Shown: piece by piece, positions 18,952 through 27,385 of the stretch
Layout of the letters: every line of letters starts with the position of its first letter
Position numbering within the stretch: position 1 is the first letter of the stretch
Assembly: GCA_963169345.1 (NCBI GenBank)
Contig: CAUJCT010000003.1
Coordinates: 1 to 42,008, forward strand
Reading direction: 5' to 3'
Length of the DNA stretch: 42,008 nucleotides
Origin: Bacteroidota bacterium
Lineage (GTDB): Bacteria > Bacteroidota > Bacteroidia > NS11-12g > UBA955
Position numbers and translations under genes: made by a program
The notes under the pieces: model-generated
Database searches by the model: none
What the model saw: only the letters and a program-made list of their open reading frames with translations
Told to the model about the DNA's origin: nothing

Positions 18952-19656
18952 TCAATGCTGTAATGTTTCTTCCGTTAACCACTTCAATATTAGCTTGCGA
19001 TTGTGGGTAATATCTGCCAATACGAAAATAGTTGAATAAGCCATTGCTCCAGATTCCATAGCTTTTTCGCACATTACCATGCTTGGTTGTAAATAGGTTG
19101 AATGTATAAAATAGGCTTCCTTATTTGTTTTGTATAAAAATCCTACGTGATTGGAAAGTCCTATCATATATAAACCATCTTTTTTCTTCTTTAAAAAACG
19201 GGTAATGAATGAATCTCTGTTGGTGTATTCAATATCCAGCTGATTTTTGGGCTCCAGCATCAAAGCGCCATCCATAGCCGACTTCTGAGCCATTTTATAT
19301 CTATTGACACGAATTCCTGCATGTTTCAAAGTAGTTGACACCAAATATCCACAGGCAATCTGACCTTGTTTAGGGACATCCGAGTAACCATTGTAATCCC
19401 AGGCTGTTCCGTACCAATAAGGTATAATCCCATTAACCAATCGATGTGTAAAAACAATACCTGCGCTGTCGATTGTGCACAGATTTTGTATTCTTAATGT
19501 GTTGAGCGCTTTTCTTTCATTTTCAATTGACATCTTAATGACGTCATAACTTGATGTATCCGGCTGGGATTTCGGAAGTTCAAAATCACCCGAAATGGAA
19601 TTATTATTGCCTGAACAGGAGGCTAAAAAAACAAAACTCAGCAATGCTATTAACAT
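18952..19656 (-). CDS. Lipoprotein with NlpC/P60-like (papain-fold) peptidase pattern
   Basis: This 234-residue protein has the SpII signal MLIALLSFVFLASC (lipobox FLASC, Cys14). Downstream is a pattern like papain-fold peptidases: WYGTAWDYNG, then Cys102 in QIACGYLVSTTL at the start of a helix, His170 in LSNHVGFLYK, and a following strand AYFIHSTYLQPSM (His185). In NlpC/P60 enzymes the order Cys, His and a polar residue cuts murein peptides. That would fit a periplasmic lipoprotein acting on peptidoglycan. The match is by motif order and fold-like strands; the family is not certain, and amidase or CHAP-like relatives remain possible. It is divergent from the lipoprotein gene at 19696. Confidence 0.65.
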   Translation of the reverse strand: MLIALLSFVFLASCSGNNNSISGDFELPKSQPDTSSYDVIKMSIENERKALNTLRIQNLCTIDSAGIVFTHRLVNGIIPYWYGTAWDYNGYSDVPKQGQIACGYLVSTTLKHAGIRVNRYKMAQKSAMDGALMLEPKNQLDIEYTNRDSFITRFLKKKKDGLYMIGLSNHVGFLYKTNKEAYFIHSTYLQPSMVMCEKAMESGAMAYSTIFVLADITHNRKLILKWLTEETLQH

Positions 19657-19695
19657 GAGGACTTAACGGATATTAATCCTAATTTCGTATTTTAA

Positions 19696-20082
19696 ATGAA
19701 AAACCTGACACTTATTTTAATAGTCACTTTGATGGCATCTTGTAAAAAGGATAGACAAATGATCGTTTTTGTAAGTCAAGCCAATCAACTTGAATTCGTT
19801 TTAAAACCCACTTATCTGATTCAGCCGGTTTGGGCAAATTTCAATATTGATGTACAAATTGCTCATTTGAATTCCAATTTAAAATTTGAGGATAACACCA
19901 AAATTGTAAAAATTGAATTTCCAACTGATTCTACATACATATACAGTACTTGGATTGTCGAAAAGAAGCAGATGAAATTACATGGACAAGCTGGTCCATT
20001 AAAAAAACCATTGATTAATTCTGAAATACAGTTTAAAGCAGAGCTAGGTCAGATTTATGGTCAGGCATGGGTTCATGAATAA
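19696..20082 (+). CDS. Small putative lipoprotein
   Basis: This 128-residue protein has SpII signal MKNLTLILIVTLMASC (lipobox LMASC, Cys16). The mature part (about 112 residues) is a run of beta strands (FVLKPTYLIQPVWANFNIDV, TYIYSTWIVEKKQMKLHG) and shows no known motif. It starts 39 bases from the divergent NlpC-like gene and ends against the rpoD terminator hairpin. A -7-like TAATTTCG lies at 19680-19687. Function unknown. Confidence 0.68.
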   Translation: MKNLTLILIVTLMASCKKDRQMIVFVSQANQLEFVLKPTYLIQPVWANFNIDVQIAHLNSNLKFEDNTKIVKIEFPTDSTYIYSTWIVEKKQMKLHGQAGPLKKPLINSEIQFKAELGQIYGQAWVHE

Positions 20083-20111
20083 AAAAAGCCCAAACTTTTA
20101 ATCTGGGCTTT
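20081..20111 (-). terminator. Rho-independent terminator of rpoD
   Basis: Stem AAAGCCCA/TGGGCTTT has an 11-base loop. The U tract is strong on the minus strand (seven A at 20081-20087) and weak on the plus strand, so it mainly serves rpoD. It abuts the stop of the facing lipoprotein gene. Confidence 0.88.
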
Positions 20112-20130
20112 AGTGAAAGGATAAATAAAA

Positions 20131-20994
20131 TTATCCCAAGTATGTTTTTAAGATTTTACTCTTAGATGATTTACGCAATCTTCTAAGTGCTTTTTCTTTA
20201 ATCTGACGAACACGTTCGCGGGTAAGTCCAACTTTTTCAGATATATCTTCCAGAGTATGGGCAGGACCACCGTCTAATCCGTAGTAATAACGGAGAACAT
20301 CACGCTCTTTTTCGCTTAGCGTTGAGATGACACGGTTGATTTCTTTTTGCAGCGACTCATTCATTAGAGGCACATCAGGATTTGGTTCGTCGTTGTTATC
20401 GAGTACACCTAGAAGCGTATTGTCTTCACCTTCAGTAAGCGGAGCATCGATAGACAAGTGACGACCACTAGATTTCAATGCATTTTCAACCTCGATGATT
20501 GGAATTTCGAGAACTGTTGCAATTTCTTCAGCAGTTGGTTCACGTTCGAATTCCTGTTCAAGTTTAGCTGCAGCTGCACTGATACGACCTATAGAGCCTA
20601 CTTTATTAAGAGGCAGACGAACGATACGAGACTGATCGGCCAAAGCCTGAAGGATAGATTGGCGAATCCACCAAACGGCATAGGAGATGAATTTAAAACC
20701 ACGTGTTTCATCGAAACGTTTAGCGGCTTTAATCAAGCCCAGATTACCTTCATTGATCAGGTCACCAAGAGTGAGACCTTGATTTTGGTATTGTTTACTA
20801 ACAGAAACGACGAACCTGAGATTGGCATTAACCAAACGTTCGAGGGCAGCCTGGTCGCCTTCACGAATTCTTCTGGCGAGTTCTACTTCCTCCTGGGCAT
20901 CAATCATCTGCACTTTCGAAATCTCATTCAGGTACTTGTCAAGAGATTTGTTTTCACGGTTGGTAAACTGTTTGGATATTTTAAGCTGTCTCAT
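20131..20994 (-). CDS. rpoD: Primary sigma factor RpoD (short Bacteroidota form)
   Basis: This 287-residue housekeeping sigma factor lacks region 1.1 and the non-conserved region, as usual for Bacteroidota. Region 1.2 is [20 protein letters not shown]. Region 2 has [40 protein letters not shown] and [20 protein letters not shown]. Region 3 starts [11 protein letters not shown]. Region 4.2 is [24 protein letters not shown]. It directs RNA polymerase to the TTG/TAnnTTTG promoters found across the window. It is monocistronic, with a TATTTTTG box 35 bases upstream and its own terminator. Confidence 0.97.
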   Translation of the reverse strand: MRQLKISKQFTNRENKSLDKYLNEISKVQMIDAQEEVELARRIREGDQAALERLVNANLRFVVSVSKQYQNQGLTLGDLINEGNLGLIKAAKRFDETRGFKFISYAVWWIRQSILQALADQSRIVRLPLNKVGSIGRISAAAAKLEQEFEREPTAEEIATVLEIPIIEVENALKSSGRHLSIDAPLTEGEDNTLLGVLDNNDEPNPDVPLMNESLQKEINRVISTLSEKERDVLRYYYGLDGGPAHTLEDISEKVGLTRERVRQIKEKALRRLRKSSKSKILKTYLG

Positions 20995-21029
20995 TTTCTA
21001 ATGAAGGTCTCCGGATTTTTTTAGGTTGG

Positions 21030-21037
21030 CAAAAATA
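21030..21037 (-). promoter_or_regulatory. -7 box TATTTTTG of rpoD
   Basis: The minus-strand TATTTTTG ends 35 bases before the rpoD ATG, so the primary sigma factor appears to read its own kind of promoter. Confidence 0.55.
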
Positions 21038-21151
21038 AGAAAAAAAAGGCAAAACTCTGCGGTATATCTTAATTTTCGACTATTTCTCTTAGCCGCAAAA
21101 ATCGAGCCAATTTTGGTAAAATGGGAAAGTTGTCAGGGATAATTGAAAGCT

Positions 21152-21233
21152 GGAATTATTTTAATCTCTTCCACCCTGCTAGGGTATTCAAAATTAAAAA
21201 AAATAAAAAACCTCATCTCCAACTCACAAAAAA
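21152..21233. repeat. 82-bp direct repeat, copy 1, between rpoD and sod
   Basis: It matches copy 2 (21322-21403) at 73 of 82 positions without gaps. It starts GGAATTATTTTAATC, holds the small palindrome ACCCTGCTAGGGT, then an A-rich core and CCTCATCTCC. Confidence 0.88.
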
Positions 21234-21321
21234 TCTCCTCTAATTCACAAAAAAATTACTTGCTTTCAATAAAATACACTTTGAAATCTCATTTAATAAC
21301 CGGATATGTTTCTAGGGTTCG

Positions 21322-21403
21322 GGAATTATTTTAATCCCCTACACTCTGCTAGGGTGTCTAAAATTAAAAAAAATAAAAAACCTCATCTCCCTCTCACAAA
21401 AAA
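21322..21403. repeat. 82-bp direct repeat, copy 2
   Basis: Same orientation as copy 1 and 170 bases downstream. The palindrome is partly decayed (ACTCTGCTAGGGT). The region 21038-21548 holds no gene, only these copies and AT-rich sequence with several CTCACAAA or ATTCACAAA words. Confidence 0.88.
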
Positions 21404-21548
21404 ATTGACTCCATTCAATAAATTTTATACCCACTTCAATCAAACCCTCTTGTAATTCACAAACTAATTGAAGAATTTTACCCCGGCGATACCCTTATAA
21501 ATCAAATTTATTTCTTAAACTCTTTCTCTCTGCCTAATATTGCAACTC

Positions 21549-21556
21549 TATTTTTG
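21549..21556 (+). promoter_or_regulatory. -7 box TATTTTTG of sod
   Basis: It lies 21 bases before the ATG of the superoxide dismutase gene. No TTG is seen at the usual distance. Confidence 0.5.
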
Positions 21557-21577
21557 TAATTTATAATAACAATCATT

Positions 21578-22186
21578 ATGGCATTCACATTACCTGAACT
21601 CAATTACGCATACGACGCCCTCGAAACCTATATCGACGCTCGTACTATGGAAATCCACCATACCAAACACCACAATGCTTATGTAACCAATCTCAATGCC
21701 GCTACAGCCGGTACTGATGCAGAAAATTTAAGCATTGAAGAAATCTGCAAAAACATCAGCAAATACCCAATGCCTGTCAGAAACAATGGCGGTGGTCATT
21801 ATAACCACTCTTTGTTCTGGACCATCATGAAGAAAAATGATGGTGACATGCCTACCGGTAAATTGGCAGAAGCTATCAATAACGACCTAGGCGGATTCGA
21901 AAAATTCAAAGACGACTTTTCCAAAGCTGCTACAACTCGCTTTGGCAGCGGATGGGCTTGGTTGTCTGTTGCTAATGGTAAATTATTCATCAGCAGTACA
22001 CCAAATCAAGACAATCCTTTAATGGACCTTGAAGGAATTGAAAAAGGAACCCCAATCTTAGGTTTGGATGTTTGGGAGCACGCCTATTACCTGCACTACC
22101 AAAACCGCCGTCCTGATTACATTTCAGCTTTCTTTAATGTAATAAACTGGGATGAAGTAAGCCGTCGCTACGAAGCAGCTTTGTAA
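21578..22186 (+). CDS. sodA: Fe/Mn superoxide dismutase, probably manganese or cambialistic
   Basis: This 202-residue enzyme converts superoxide to hydrogen peroxide and oxygen. Metal ligands are His27 ([12 protein letters not shown]), His77 ([10 protein letters not shown]), Asp164 and His168 ([20 protein letters not shown]). The words [10 protein letters not shown] and TPNQDNPLM are nearer to the manganese type than to the iron type, but metal use cannot be settled from sequence. No signal peptide is present, so it is cytoplasmic. The gene stands alone, with a -7 box upstream and a terminator 25 bases after its stop. Confidence 0.96.
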   Translation: MAFTLPELNYAYDALETYIDARTMEIHHTKHHNAYVTNLNAATAGTDAENLSIEEICKNISKYPMPVRNNGGGHYNHSLFWTIMKKNDGDMPTGKLAEAINNDLGGFEKFKDDFSKAATTRFGSGWAWLSVANGKLFISSTPNQDNPLMDLEGIEKGTPILGLDVWEHAYYLHYQNRRPDYISAFFNVINWDEVSRRYEAAL

Positions 22187-22210
22187 TTTAAATAAGATAA
22201 TTTATAAAAT

Positions 22211-22238
22211 ACCCTGTCATGAATTGGCAGGGTTTTTT
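22211..22238 (+). terminator. Rho-independent terminator of sod
   Basis: Stem ACCCTGTCA/TGGCAGGGT (9 bp, one G-U) with a 5-base loop, followed by a U tract. It touches the end of the convergent PAP2-like gene. Confidence 0.88.
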
Positions 22239-22849
22239 TATGCAATAACAAGCGTTAGCATAACAATTCCTAAACCCGACAAAAAGCCTAAATACACCTG
22301 AGATTCTGAGTGTGCCTTTAATTGCAAACGCGACCAGGCACTTATCCCTGCCAGTAATACTGCTGCTATCAGCCAGACGTTAAACGTTGAAACATGTTTA
22401 ACTACCGTGAGAAACATATACAATCCCACCAACCCTCCTGACGCAATGGCATGAGAACTCACCATAAACCTCATATTCAGTAAAATATTGTACACTATAC
22501 AAAAAATAGTGGCAATCAAAAAATTTAAAGGCAATCCTCTGATTTCATTCTTGTATAATTGATAGGTTGTAAACGCAAGCAAAATCGCGATTATCCCATA
22601 CGGCATTAATCTTTGCTTTGGATTGCTGATTTGAAAATCGTCGATGAATTTAAATCTCTTCAATAAATAAACCGACAATAGCGGCATTATCAAAGTATTG
22701 ATAGCAATGAATAAAGAGATGGAGTAAAACTGACCATCGTAAAATTTGCTCACAAAATATGGATGGTATTTCAACATGGAGAACAAACCCAGGTTGAGCA
22801 CAAACAAAGGATGAAGAATTACTGAAACTGCGCGAGCTAGTGTGTTCAC
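22238..22849 (-). CDS. PAP2-superfamily-like integral membrane protein
   Basis: This 203-residue membrane protein has about six hydrophobic segments. Its polar loops keep, in order, the three PAP2 phosphatase blocks in degenerate form: NPKQRLMPYG (K-x-R-x-x-P), SSHAIASGG (in place of PSGH) and SRLQLKAHSESQVYLG (SR-x5-H-x4, with no clear Asp). Classical members remove phosphate from lipid phosphates such as phosphatidic acid or undecaprenyl pyrophosphate. The altered residues mean activity is uncertain. The gene starts four bases after the homocysteine methyltransferase stop, so the two are likely cotranscribed, though no functional link is evident. Confidence 0.75.
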   Translation of the reverse strand: MNTLARAVSVILHPLFVLNLGLFSMLKYHPYFVSKFYDGQFYSISLFIAINTLIMPLLSVYLLKRFKFIDDFQISNPKQRLMPYGIIAILLAFTTYQLYKNEIRGLPLNFLIATIFCIVYNILLNMRFMVSSHAIASGGLVGLYMFLTVVKHVSTFNVWLIAAVLLAGISAWSRLQLKAHSESQVYLGFLSGLGIVMLTLVIA

Positions 22850-22853
22850 AAAT

Positions 22854-23867
22854 TTAAAAGGCTAATGCAGGCACCTGTCTCGGCTTGTATAATTTAGCCT
22901 TCTCGGCAATGGCTTTAATATGTGCAGGAGTGGTTCCACAACATCCACCAATAACGTTTACCCAACCCTCTTTAAGAAACTGCTCAACCACATTTGCCAT
23001 AGCTTCTGGTGATTCATCGTATTGTCCAAATTCGTTTGGCAAACCTGCATTTGGATACGCAGTTGTATATACCCATGCCACCTGACTGATTTCTCTGATA
23101 TGTGGCACCATATCTTTTGCACCTAAAGCACAATTCAAACCAATACTTAAAATTTCGCCGTGTGACATGGAGTTCCAGAATGCTTCAGGGGTTTGTCCAC
23201 TTAATGTTCTTCCACTGGCATCAGTTATAGTACCACTAATCATGACAGGAATATCACTTCCGGTTTCATCCTTTATGGTATTGATTGCAAACAATGCAGC
23301 TTTTGCATTCAGTGTATCAAATATCGTTTCAATTAATATTATGTCAACACCTCCTTTAATCAGTGCTCTCATCTGCTCTGAATAAGCGGCCACCAACTGT
23401 TCAAACGTAATTGCTCTGAAACCTGGATTATTGACATCCGGACTTAATGAGGCAGTTCTATTGGTTGGACCAACAGCTCCGGCTACAAAACGCGGCTTCG
23501 AAGGATCTTTGGCGGTATACTCATCAGCTGCCTGTCTGGCTATTTTGGCTGCTTCATAATTGATCTCTTCTACCAGGTCTGTCATTTTATAATCTTCCAA
23601 AGAAACAGACTGTGCATTGAATGTATTGGTCTCAATAATATCAGCGCCTGCTTCAAGAAATTCCTTATGAATATCTAAAATAACCTGTGGCTGAGTGATA
23701 CAAAGCAAATCGTTATTGCCTTTCACCAACTGACTGATGTTTTTGAAACGCTCACCCCTGTATTGTTCTTCTCCAAGCTGATAGGTCTGAATCATTGTCC
23801 CCATCGCTCCATCAATAATCATGATGCGTTCGCTGAGTATTTCTCTGATACGTGTATTTACTGACAT
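22854..23867 (-). CDS. metH: Homocysteine S-methyltransferase module of methionine synthase, stand-alone
   Basis: This 337-residue TIM-barrel domain binds zinc and homocysteine and makes methionine. It corresponds to the first module of cobalamin-dependent Met[18 protein letters not shown] at the start, then [17 protein letters not shown] and [14 protein letters not shown]. The zinc ligands are Cys246 (GLNCALGA), Cys309 and Cys310 ([11 protein letters not shown]). The folate, cobalamin and activation modules are absent. In many Bacteroidota MetH is split into such an N-terminal chain and a separate C-terminal chain, and the partner would be elsewhere. The translated end ([15 protein letters not shown]) matches the natural linker after this module. 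A TATATTTG box lies 14 bases upstream. Confidence 0.92.
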   Translation of the reverse strand: MSVNTRIREILSERIMIIDGAMGTMIQTYQLGEEQYRGERFKNISQLVKGNNDLLCITQPQVILDIHKEFLEAGADIIETNTFNAQSVSLEDYKMTDLVEEINYEAAKIARQAADEYTAKDPSKPRFVAGAVGPTNRTASLSPDVNNPGFRAITFEQLVAAYSEQMRALIKGGVDIILIETIFDTLNAKAALFAINTIKDETGSDIPVMISGTITDASGRTLSGQTPEAFWNSMSHGEILSIGLNCALGAKDMVPHIREISQVAWVYTTAYPNAGLPNEFGQYDESPEAMANVVEQFLKEGWVNVIGGCCGTTPAHIKAIAEKAKLYKPRQVPALAF

Positions 23868-23881
23868 GTTTGAATAGTGTA

Positions 23882-23889
23882 CAAATATA
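23882..23889 (-). promoter_or_regulatory. -7 box TATATTTG of metH
   Basis: The minus-strand box ends 14 bases before the metH ATG and would drive both metH and the PAP2-like gene. Confidence 0.55.
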
Positions 23890-23990
23890 ACTATTCTGTA
23901 TGAGCTTAAAACTATTTAAGAATCGATTTACTCTATACTAAAGCCAGCCAATTTTACCTTTGACTTAAATTTCCATTGATAAAATCAGCC

Positions 23991-24836
23991 TCAGAACAAA
24001 TCGCTGAGCTTGAAAACCTGATCTACCACCACTTGTCCCCTGTCATTCTTTTTGACTGTACAACATTCATTAACCGGGTCATGCTCGAAAAACAATATAT
24101 ATTGATTGGCTACAGCTTCCTCTAAAAACAACTGCTTATCGCGCATACACTCCAAAGGTTTGATATCATAAGCCATGACATAATGAACAGGTAAATGTCC
24201 CATAGAAGGTATCAAATCAGCGCAAAAAACGACTGTTCTGCCTTTTATAGATATCTGTGGAAGCATCATAGCTTCGGTATGGCCGTATACAGTGCGCATA
24301 GACATAAAGTCAGCCACATCATTAGCTTGACTGACAAATTTCAACTGACCACTTTCATGAATAGGAACAATGTTCTCTGTCAGAAATGAAGCTTTTTCTC
24401 TGGGATTGCTGTTGAGTGCATGATTAAAATGCTCTTCATTGCTCCAGTAACTGGCATTTTTAAAAGCTGTTCTGTAAGCCGTTTTATCTTCATTCCAAAT
24501 AATGCTGCCGCCACAATGGTCAAAATGCAAATGCGACAATACCACATCAGTTATATCGTCCTTGCTAAATCCCAGTTGATTCAGAGATTTATCAAGAGAA
24601 TCGTCTCCATTTAGATAGTAGTATCCGAAGAATTTATCCGATTGCTTGTCTCCTATACCATTGTCAATAAGAATGAGTCTATTGCCATCTTCCACCAGCA
24701 GACAACGCATTGCCCAATTGCACATATTGTTCTCGTCAGCCGGATTGAGATTTTTCCAAATACTCTTAGGAACCACGCCAAACATAGCGCCCCCATCCAA
24801 TTTAAAGAATCCGGTGTTGATAGTATAAAGATGCAT
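23991..24836 (-). CDS. Metallo-beta-lactamase-fold hydrolase
   Basis: This 281-residue cytoplasmic protein has the MBL signature LSHLHFDHCGG (HxHxDH), a preceding Asp in ILIDNGIGD, a third histidine in VYGHTEAM, an Asp in VFCADLIPS and a C-terminal FFEHDP. The N-terminus (INTGFFKLDGGAMFGVVPKS) is typical of the MBL group related to quorum-quenching lactonases and other small-molecule hydrolases. Two metal ions are expected. The substrate cannot be inferred. It ends against host repeat DNA next to the IS110 element. Confidence 0.87.
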   Translation of the reverse strand: MHLYTINTGFFKLDGGAMFGVVPKSIWKNLNPADENNMCNWAMRCLLVEDGNRLILIDNGIGDKQSDKFFGYYYLNGDDSLDKSLNQLGFSKDDITDVVLSHLHFDHCGGSIIWNEDKTAYRTAFKNASYWSNEEHFNHALNSNPREKASFLTENIVPIHESGQLKFVSQANDVADFMSMRTVYGHTEAMMLPQISIKGRTVVFCADLIPSMGHLPVHYVMAYDIKPLECMRDKQLFLEEAVANQYILFFEHDPVNECCTVKKNDRGQVVVDQVFKLSDLF

Positions 24837-24915
24837 GCTGCGAAGTTAAGGAAAAGAAGAATAGCTTTGCGTTAAGGCGTTAAGTTGTTGGATAAGCTGA
24901 ATCGATTTCTATGAT

Positions 24916-25923
24916 TCAAACAAGTCGTGGTTGATAATTTTTTTCAAACATTCTATTTTGGTTAACGCAAGCAAAAATTCTATGAATCAGTTTATTCCTT
25001 ATCGCATTGATTACGCTCATTTTGTTTTTCCCTTTCAGAACATTTGATTGGTAATAATCTTTTAATTCTGCATTGTGCTGTATAGCTGTCAAAGAAGCCA
25101 TATGAAGAAGTGTTTTAATACCTTTATTTGCCATCTGTGAAACTCTATTTTTACCTCTAATGCTGGTGCCTGATGTATGCTCAAATGGTACTACTCCAGA
25201 ATAACAAGCATATTTTCTGGGGTCTTTAAAATTTATAAATTCATTGGTATTTACTATGATGTTGACCCCAATGATAAAACCAATTCCATCCACACTGCAT
25301 ACTTGTTTTTCCAACCGAGCCAAATTCTCATCTTCTCGAACAAGTTGTTTAATGGATTTCTCAATTTCCTCTATTTGTTTATCTAGTCCTTTTACAGCTT
25401 TTTGATTGTATTTTTTTATTTCTTTAACAATCTCTTTATCTACAAATCCGGACTGTTCATTTACTGCGGTCATCAATTGTTTTTTACATTTCATCAATCT
25501 GCTTCGCTGTGCTAATAAAGCGGCAATATGCTTGATTACTGGCCGTGGCGATACCCATGTTTTCATCTTATAACGGTTCTCATAAGCATATAAAGCAATG
25601 CGCAAGCTGTCAGTTTTATCAGATTTACCTCGTTGAAAGCCGCTGCTTCTTTTGATCTGTAGGCCAGATTCCATCCATATACTGGCATTTTTAGTTCCTA
25701 ACCAATTAACAAGAGGATAGGTGTAGATGCCCGTATATTCCATACAGAAGACAGAATATTTTAAATCCAAGCCTAAGCGTTCTAAAAAACCAACTAAACC
25801 TTTGTTGATTTCTTTGGTTGAGTTTTTAATTTGCACATAGCCAACCTCCTTGCCGTCGACTACTGCAGTGATGTCTAAAGTTAATTTAGATACATCAATT
25901 CCGATAAAGTTGTTAATTTGCAT
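24916..25923 (-). CDS. IS110-family DEDD transposase (RNA-guided recombinase type)
   Basis: The 335 residues fit a full-length enzyme. The N-terminal RuvC-like DEDD domain starts NNFIGIDVSKLTLDITAVVD (Asp10), with Glu in FCMEYTGIY and Asp residues in GKSDKTDSLRIALYA. A charged coiled region (roughly residues 140-200) links to the C-terminal transposase_20 domain with SVDGIGFIIG, ACYSGVVPFEHTSGTS (candidate catalytic Ser) and KGIKTLLHMASLTAIQ. The N- and C-terminal hallmarks are all present and the frame is open, so it may be active. Established work on the family shows that the enzyme uses a bridge RNA encoded in the non-coding end of the element to choose target and donor. Confidence 0.94.
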   Translation of the reverse strand: MQINNFIGIDVSKLTLDITAVVDGKEVGYVQIKNSTKEINKGLVGFLERLGLDLKYSVFCMEYTGIYTYPLVNWLGTKNASIWMESGLQIKRSSGFQRGKSDKTDSLRIALYAYENRYKMKTWVSPRPVIKHIAALLAQRSRLMKCKKQLMTAVNEQSGFVDKEIVKEIKKYNQKAVKGLDKQIEEIEKSIKQLVREDENLARLEKQVCSVDGIGFIIGVNIIVNTNEFINFKDPRKYACYSGVVPFEHTSGTSIRGKNRVSQMANKGIKTLLHMASLTAIQHNAELKDYYQSNVLKGKNKMSVINAIRNKLIHRIFACVNQNRMFEKNYQPRLV

Positions 25924-26110
25924 AAGTTTTTACATTTAAATTAAAAAGTCAACAAGTTTTGAAACAATCAAAGCCTTAATAATGGGTCTTTCCCAAATTT
26001 CTATTTGATGCTATTTCAAAACAAGCAGTAGTGGCTTAAATCGACTTATAGGTCTTACCTGGCTGCGCTGATAAATCGCCACTACTGTTGTTGATTTTTC
26101 CACATTTTAC
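25924..26110 (-). ncRNA. Putative bridge-RNA region of the IS110 element
   Basis: These 187 bases precede the transposase and have no coding potential. They contain a strong hairpin: CAGTAGTGGC (26026-26035) pairs with GCCACTACTG (26078-26087), enclosing 42 bases. In IS110-group elements the bridge RNA lies in just this place, upstream of the transposase. The enclosed stretch includes GGCTGCGCTG (26061-26070), which also occurs in the host dispersed repeats. The call rests on position and folding; the loops have not been assigned. Confidence 0.6.
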
Positions 26111-26195
26111 TACTTTTTCAACAAAGAAAAAAGAAGCAAAAAAGAAATTTATCACATATAATTACTATATTCATTTTTTAAATTTCAAATCTAAA

Positions 26196-26380
26196 GGCTT
26201 CGCTGCTGAATTGCTGAAAAGCTGAATTGTTTCGCGGTAGAAGAGTTAAGTCGTTAAGTTGTAAAGTCGTTAAGTCGTTAAGCTTCGCTGTAAAGTCGTT
26301 AAGTTGTTAAGTCGTTAAGTCGTTATGCTTTGCTGTAAAGTCGTTGAGTTGTTAAGTCGTTAAGTCGTAGAGCTTGTCGA
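26196..26380. repeat. Minisatellite of GTTAAGTCG words in 45-bp higher-order units
   Basis: From 26244, 9-base words GTTAAGTCG or GTTAAGTTG run head to tail. They form about three higher-order units of 45 bp, each starting GTAAAGTCGTT and ending GCTTCGCT or GCTTTGCT. Just before them lies GGCTTCGCTGCTGAATTGC, a member of a second dispersed repeat found again at 29440-29560. Confidence 0.88.
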
Positions 26381-26559
26381 TAAACTTGAAATTAATCTTA
26401 ATCCAAAGTTTCATTGCCAAAATCATTCAGCGTATTCCGTTTGCGCAAGCAAACCCAGCCGTGTCAATCCCGTAGTTACGGGACATTTCTGTGTGCTCTG
26501 TGTGTTCCTTCCCTGTTCTGCGATCTACCTCCCGAAGCTGAATTGAAATCCTCAGGTTT
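26381..26559. other. Intergenic stretch without a gene
   Basis: It contains the short palindrome TCCCGTAGTTACGGGA (26488-26503) and a CTGTGTGCTCTGTGTGTTCC run. No frame is supported. Confidence 0.55.
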
Positions 26560-26964
26560 TTATTTATCGAGAAATTTTAGATTACCGTAAACGGTATAGA
26601 ACATGATTAAACCTAAGAAACAACCAATGAGGTCGGCAAGAAAGTCCCAGTAATCACCGATGCGGTCGTTGGTAAGGTAATGCTGAATCAATTCGATTGC
26701 AGCGGCATAGACTATAGAAATAATCAGTGCGGTAATGCGGATTTTATTAAGCAGGAATGAAAAGCGCCAGAATTTGATGAGACCAAGCATAATAAAAAAG
26801 ACCAGCACTGAGAAAATAAAAGCGTGTCCAAGTTTATCAGTAGGAATACCGAAAAGCGACTGTGCCTGAAACCCTGCATTGCTGGAGGTGCACAGTACTA
26901 AAATAAAAATTGCCCACGCAATGGCGGGCAATTGATGTTTCAATATGTGTAGGATGTTCTTCAA
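26560..26964 (-). CDS. VanZ-like membrane protein
   Basis: This 134-residue protein has four hydrophobic helices and the VanZ-family layout: an early helix AIAWAIFILVLCTSS, then DKLGHAFIFSVLVFF, and the conserved ELIQHYLTNDRIGDYWDFLADLIGCFLG near the C-terminus. VanZ itself affects teicoplanin resistance; most family members in Bacteroidota have no known role. It starts 11 bases after gcvH and is probably the last gene of the accD-gcvH-vanZ transcript. Confidence 0.85.
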   Translation of the reverse strand: MKNILHILKHQLPAIAWAIFILVLCTSSNAGFQAQSLFGIPTDKLGHAFIFSVLVFFIMLGLIKFWRFSFLLNKIRITALIISIVYAAAIELIQHYLTNDRIGDYWDFLADLIGCFLGLIMFYTVYGNLKFLDK

Positions 26965-26975
26965 GGATCACAGGA

Positions 26976-27356
26976 TTAGTGACCGATGAGTGCCTTATAG
27001 GCAGCAGCATCAAGAAGATCGTTTAGTTCAGCAGCATTGTTCAGCTGAATTTTAACCATCCAACCAGCAGAATATGGGTCCTGATTAACAGTTTCAGGGC
27101 TTGATTCCAAAGCTGGGTTGACTTCAGTAATAGTACCGGATACCGGCATAAAAAGATCACTGACAGTTTTTACTGCTTCAACCGTTCCAAAAGTAGAATC
27201 CTTAGCAAGGGTTTGACCTTTGGTTTCGATTTCTACGAAGACGATGTCTCCGAGTTCGCCTTGAGCAAAATCAGTAATACCGACAGTTGCAATGTCACCT
27301 TCAACACTGATCCATTCGTGTTCTTTGGTGTACTTAAGATTTTCAGGAAAGTTCAT
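26976..27356 (-). CDS. gcvH: Glycine cleavage system H protein
   Basis: GcvH is the 126-residue lipoyl carrier that shuttles the aminomethyl group from GcvP to GcvT and then electrons to the L protein. The lipoylated residue is Lys63 in [14 protein letters not shown]. Family words YTKEHEWI at the start, [15 protein letters not shown], and a C-terminal [13 protein letters not shown] are all present. It is cytoplasmic. It lies 29 bases after accD and 11 bases before a vanZ-like gene, apart from gcvP. Confidence 0.96.
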   Translation of the reverse strand: MNFPENLKYTKEHEWISVEGDIATVGITDFAQGELGDIVFVEIETKGQTLAKDSTFGTVEAVKTVSDLFMPVSGTITEVNPALESSPETVNQDPYSAGWMVKIQLNNAAELNDLLDAAAYKALIGH

Positions 27357-27385
27357 TTTTCGTTATTGAGTTAATAAATTATTGT

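Larger units (their letters stand above)
24890..26160 (-). mobile_element. IS110-family insertion sequence (boundaries approximate)
   Basis: The element holds one DEDD transposase gene plus a non-coding 5' end of about 200 bases. Host-type repeat sequence (GTTAAG words and GCTGAAT words) lies on both sides, at 24865-24890 and from 26196. The exact ends cannot be set because IS110 elements lack terminal inverted repeats and make little or no target duplication. Confidence 0.8.

Noticed and set aside
26234..26380. Possible CRISPR array in the GTTAAGTCG region
   Set aside because: Units are contiguous 9-base words with a 45-bp super-period and no unique spacers; no cas genes are near.
26488..26503. 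TCCCGTAGTTACGGGA palindrome as a further copy of the 38-kb hairpin
   Set aside because: Only the word TCCCGTAG is shared; loop, bulge and flanks differ.
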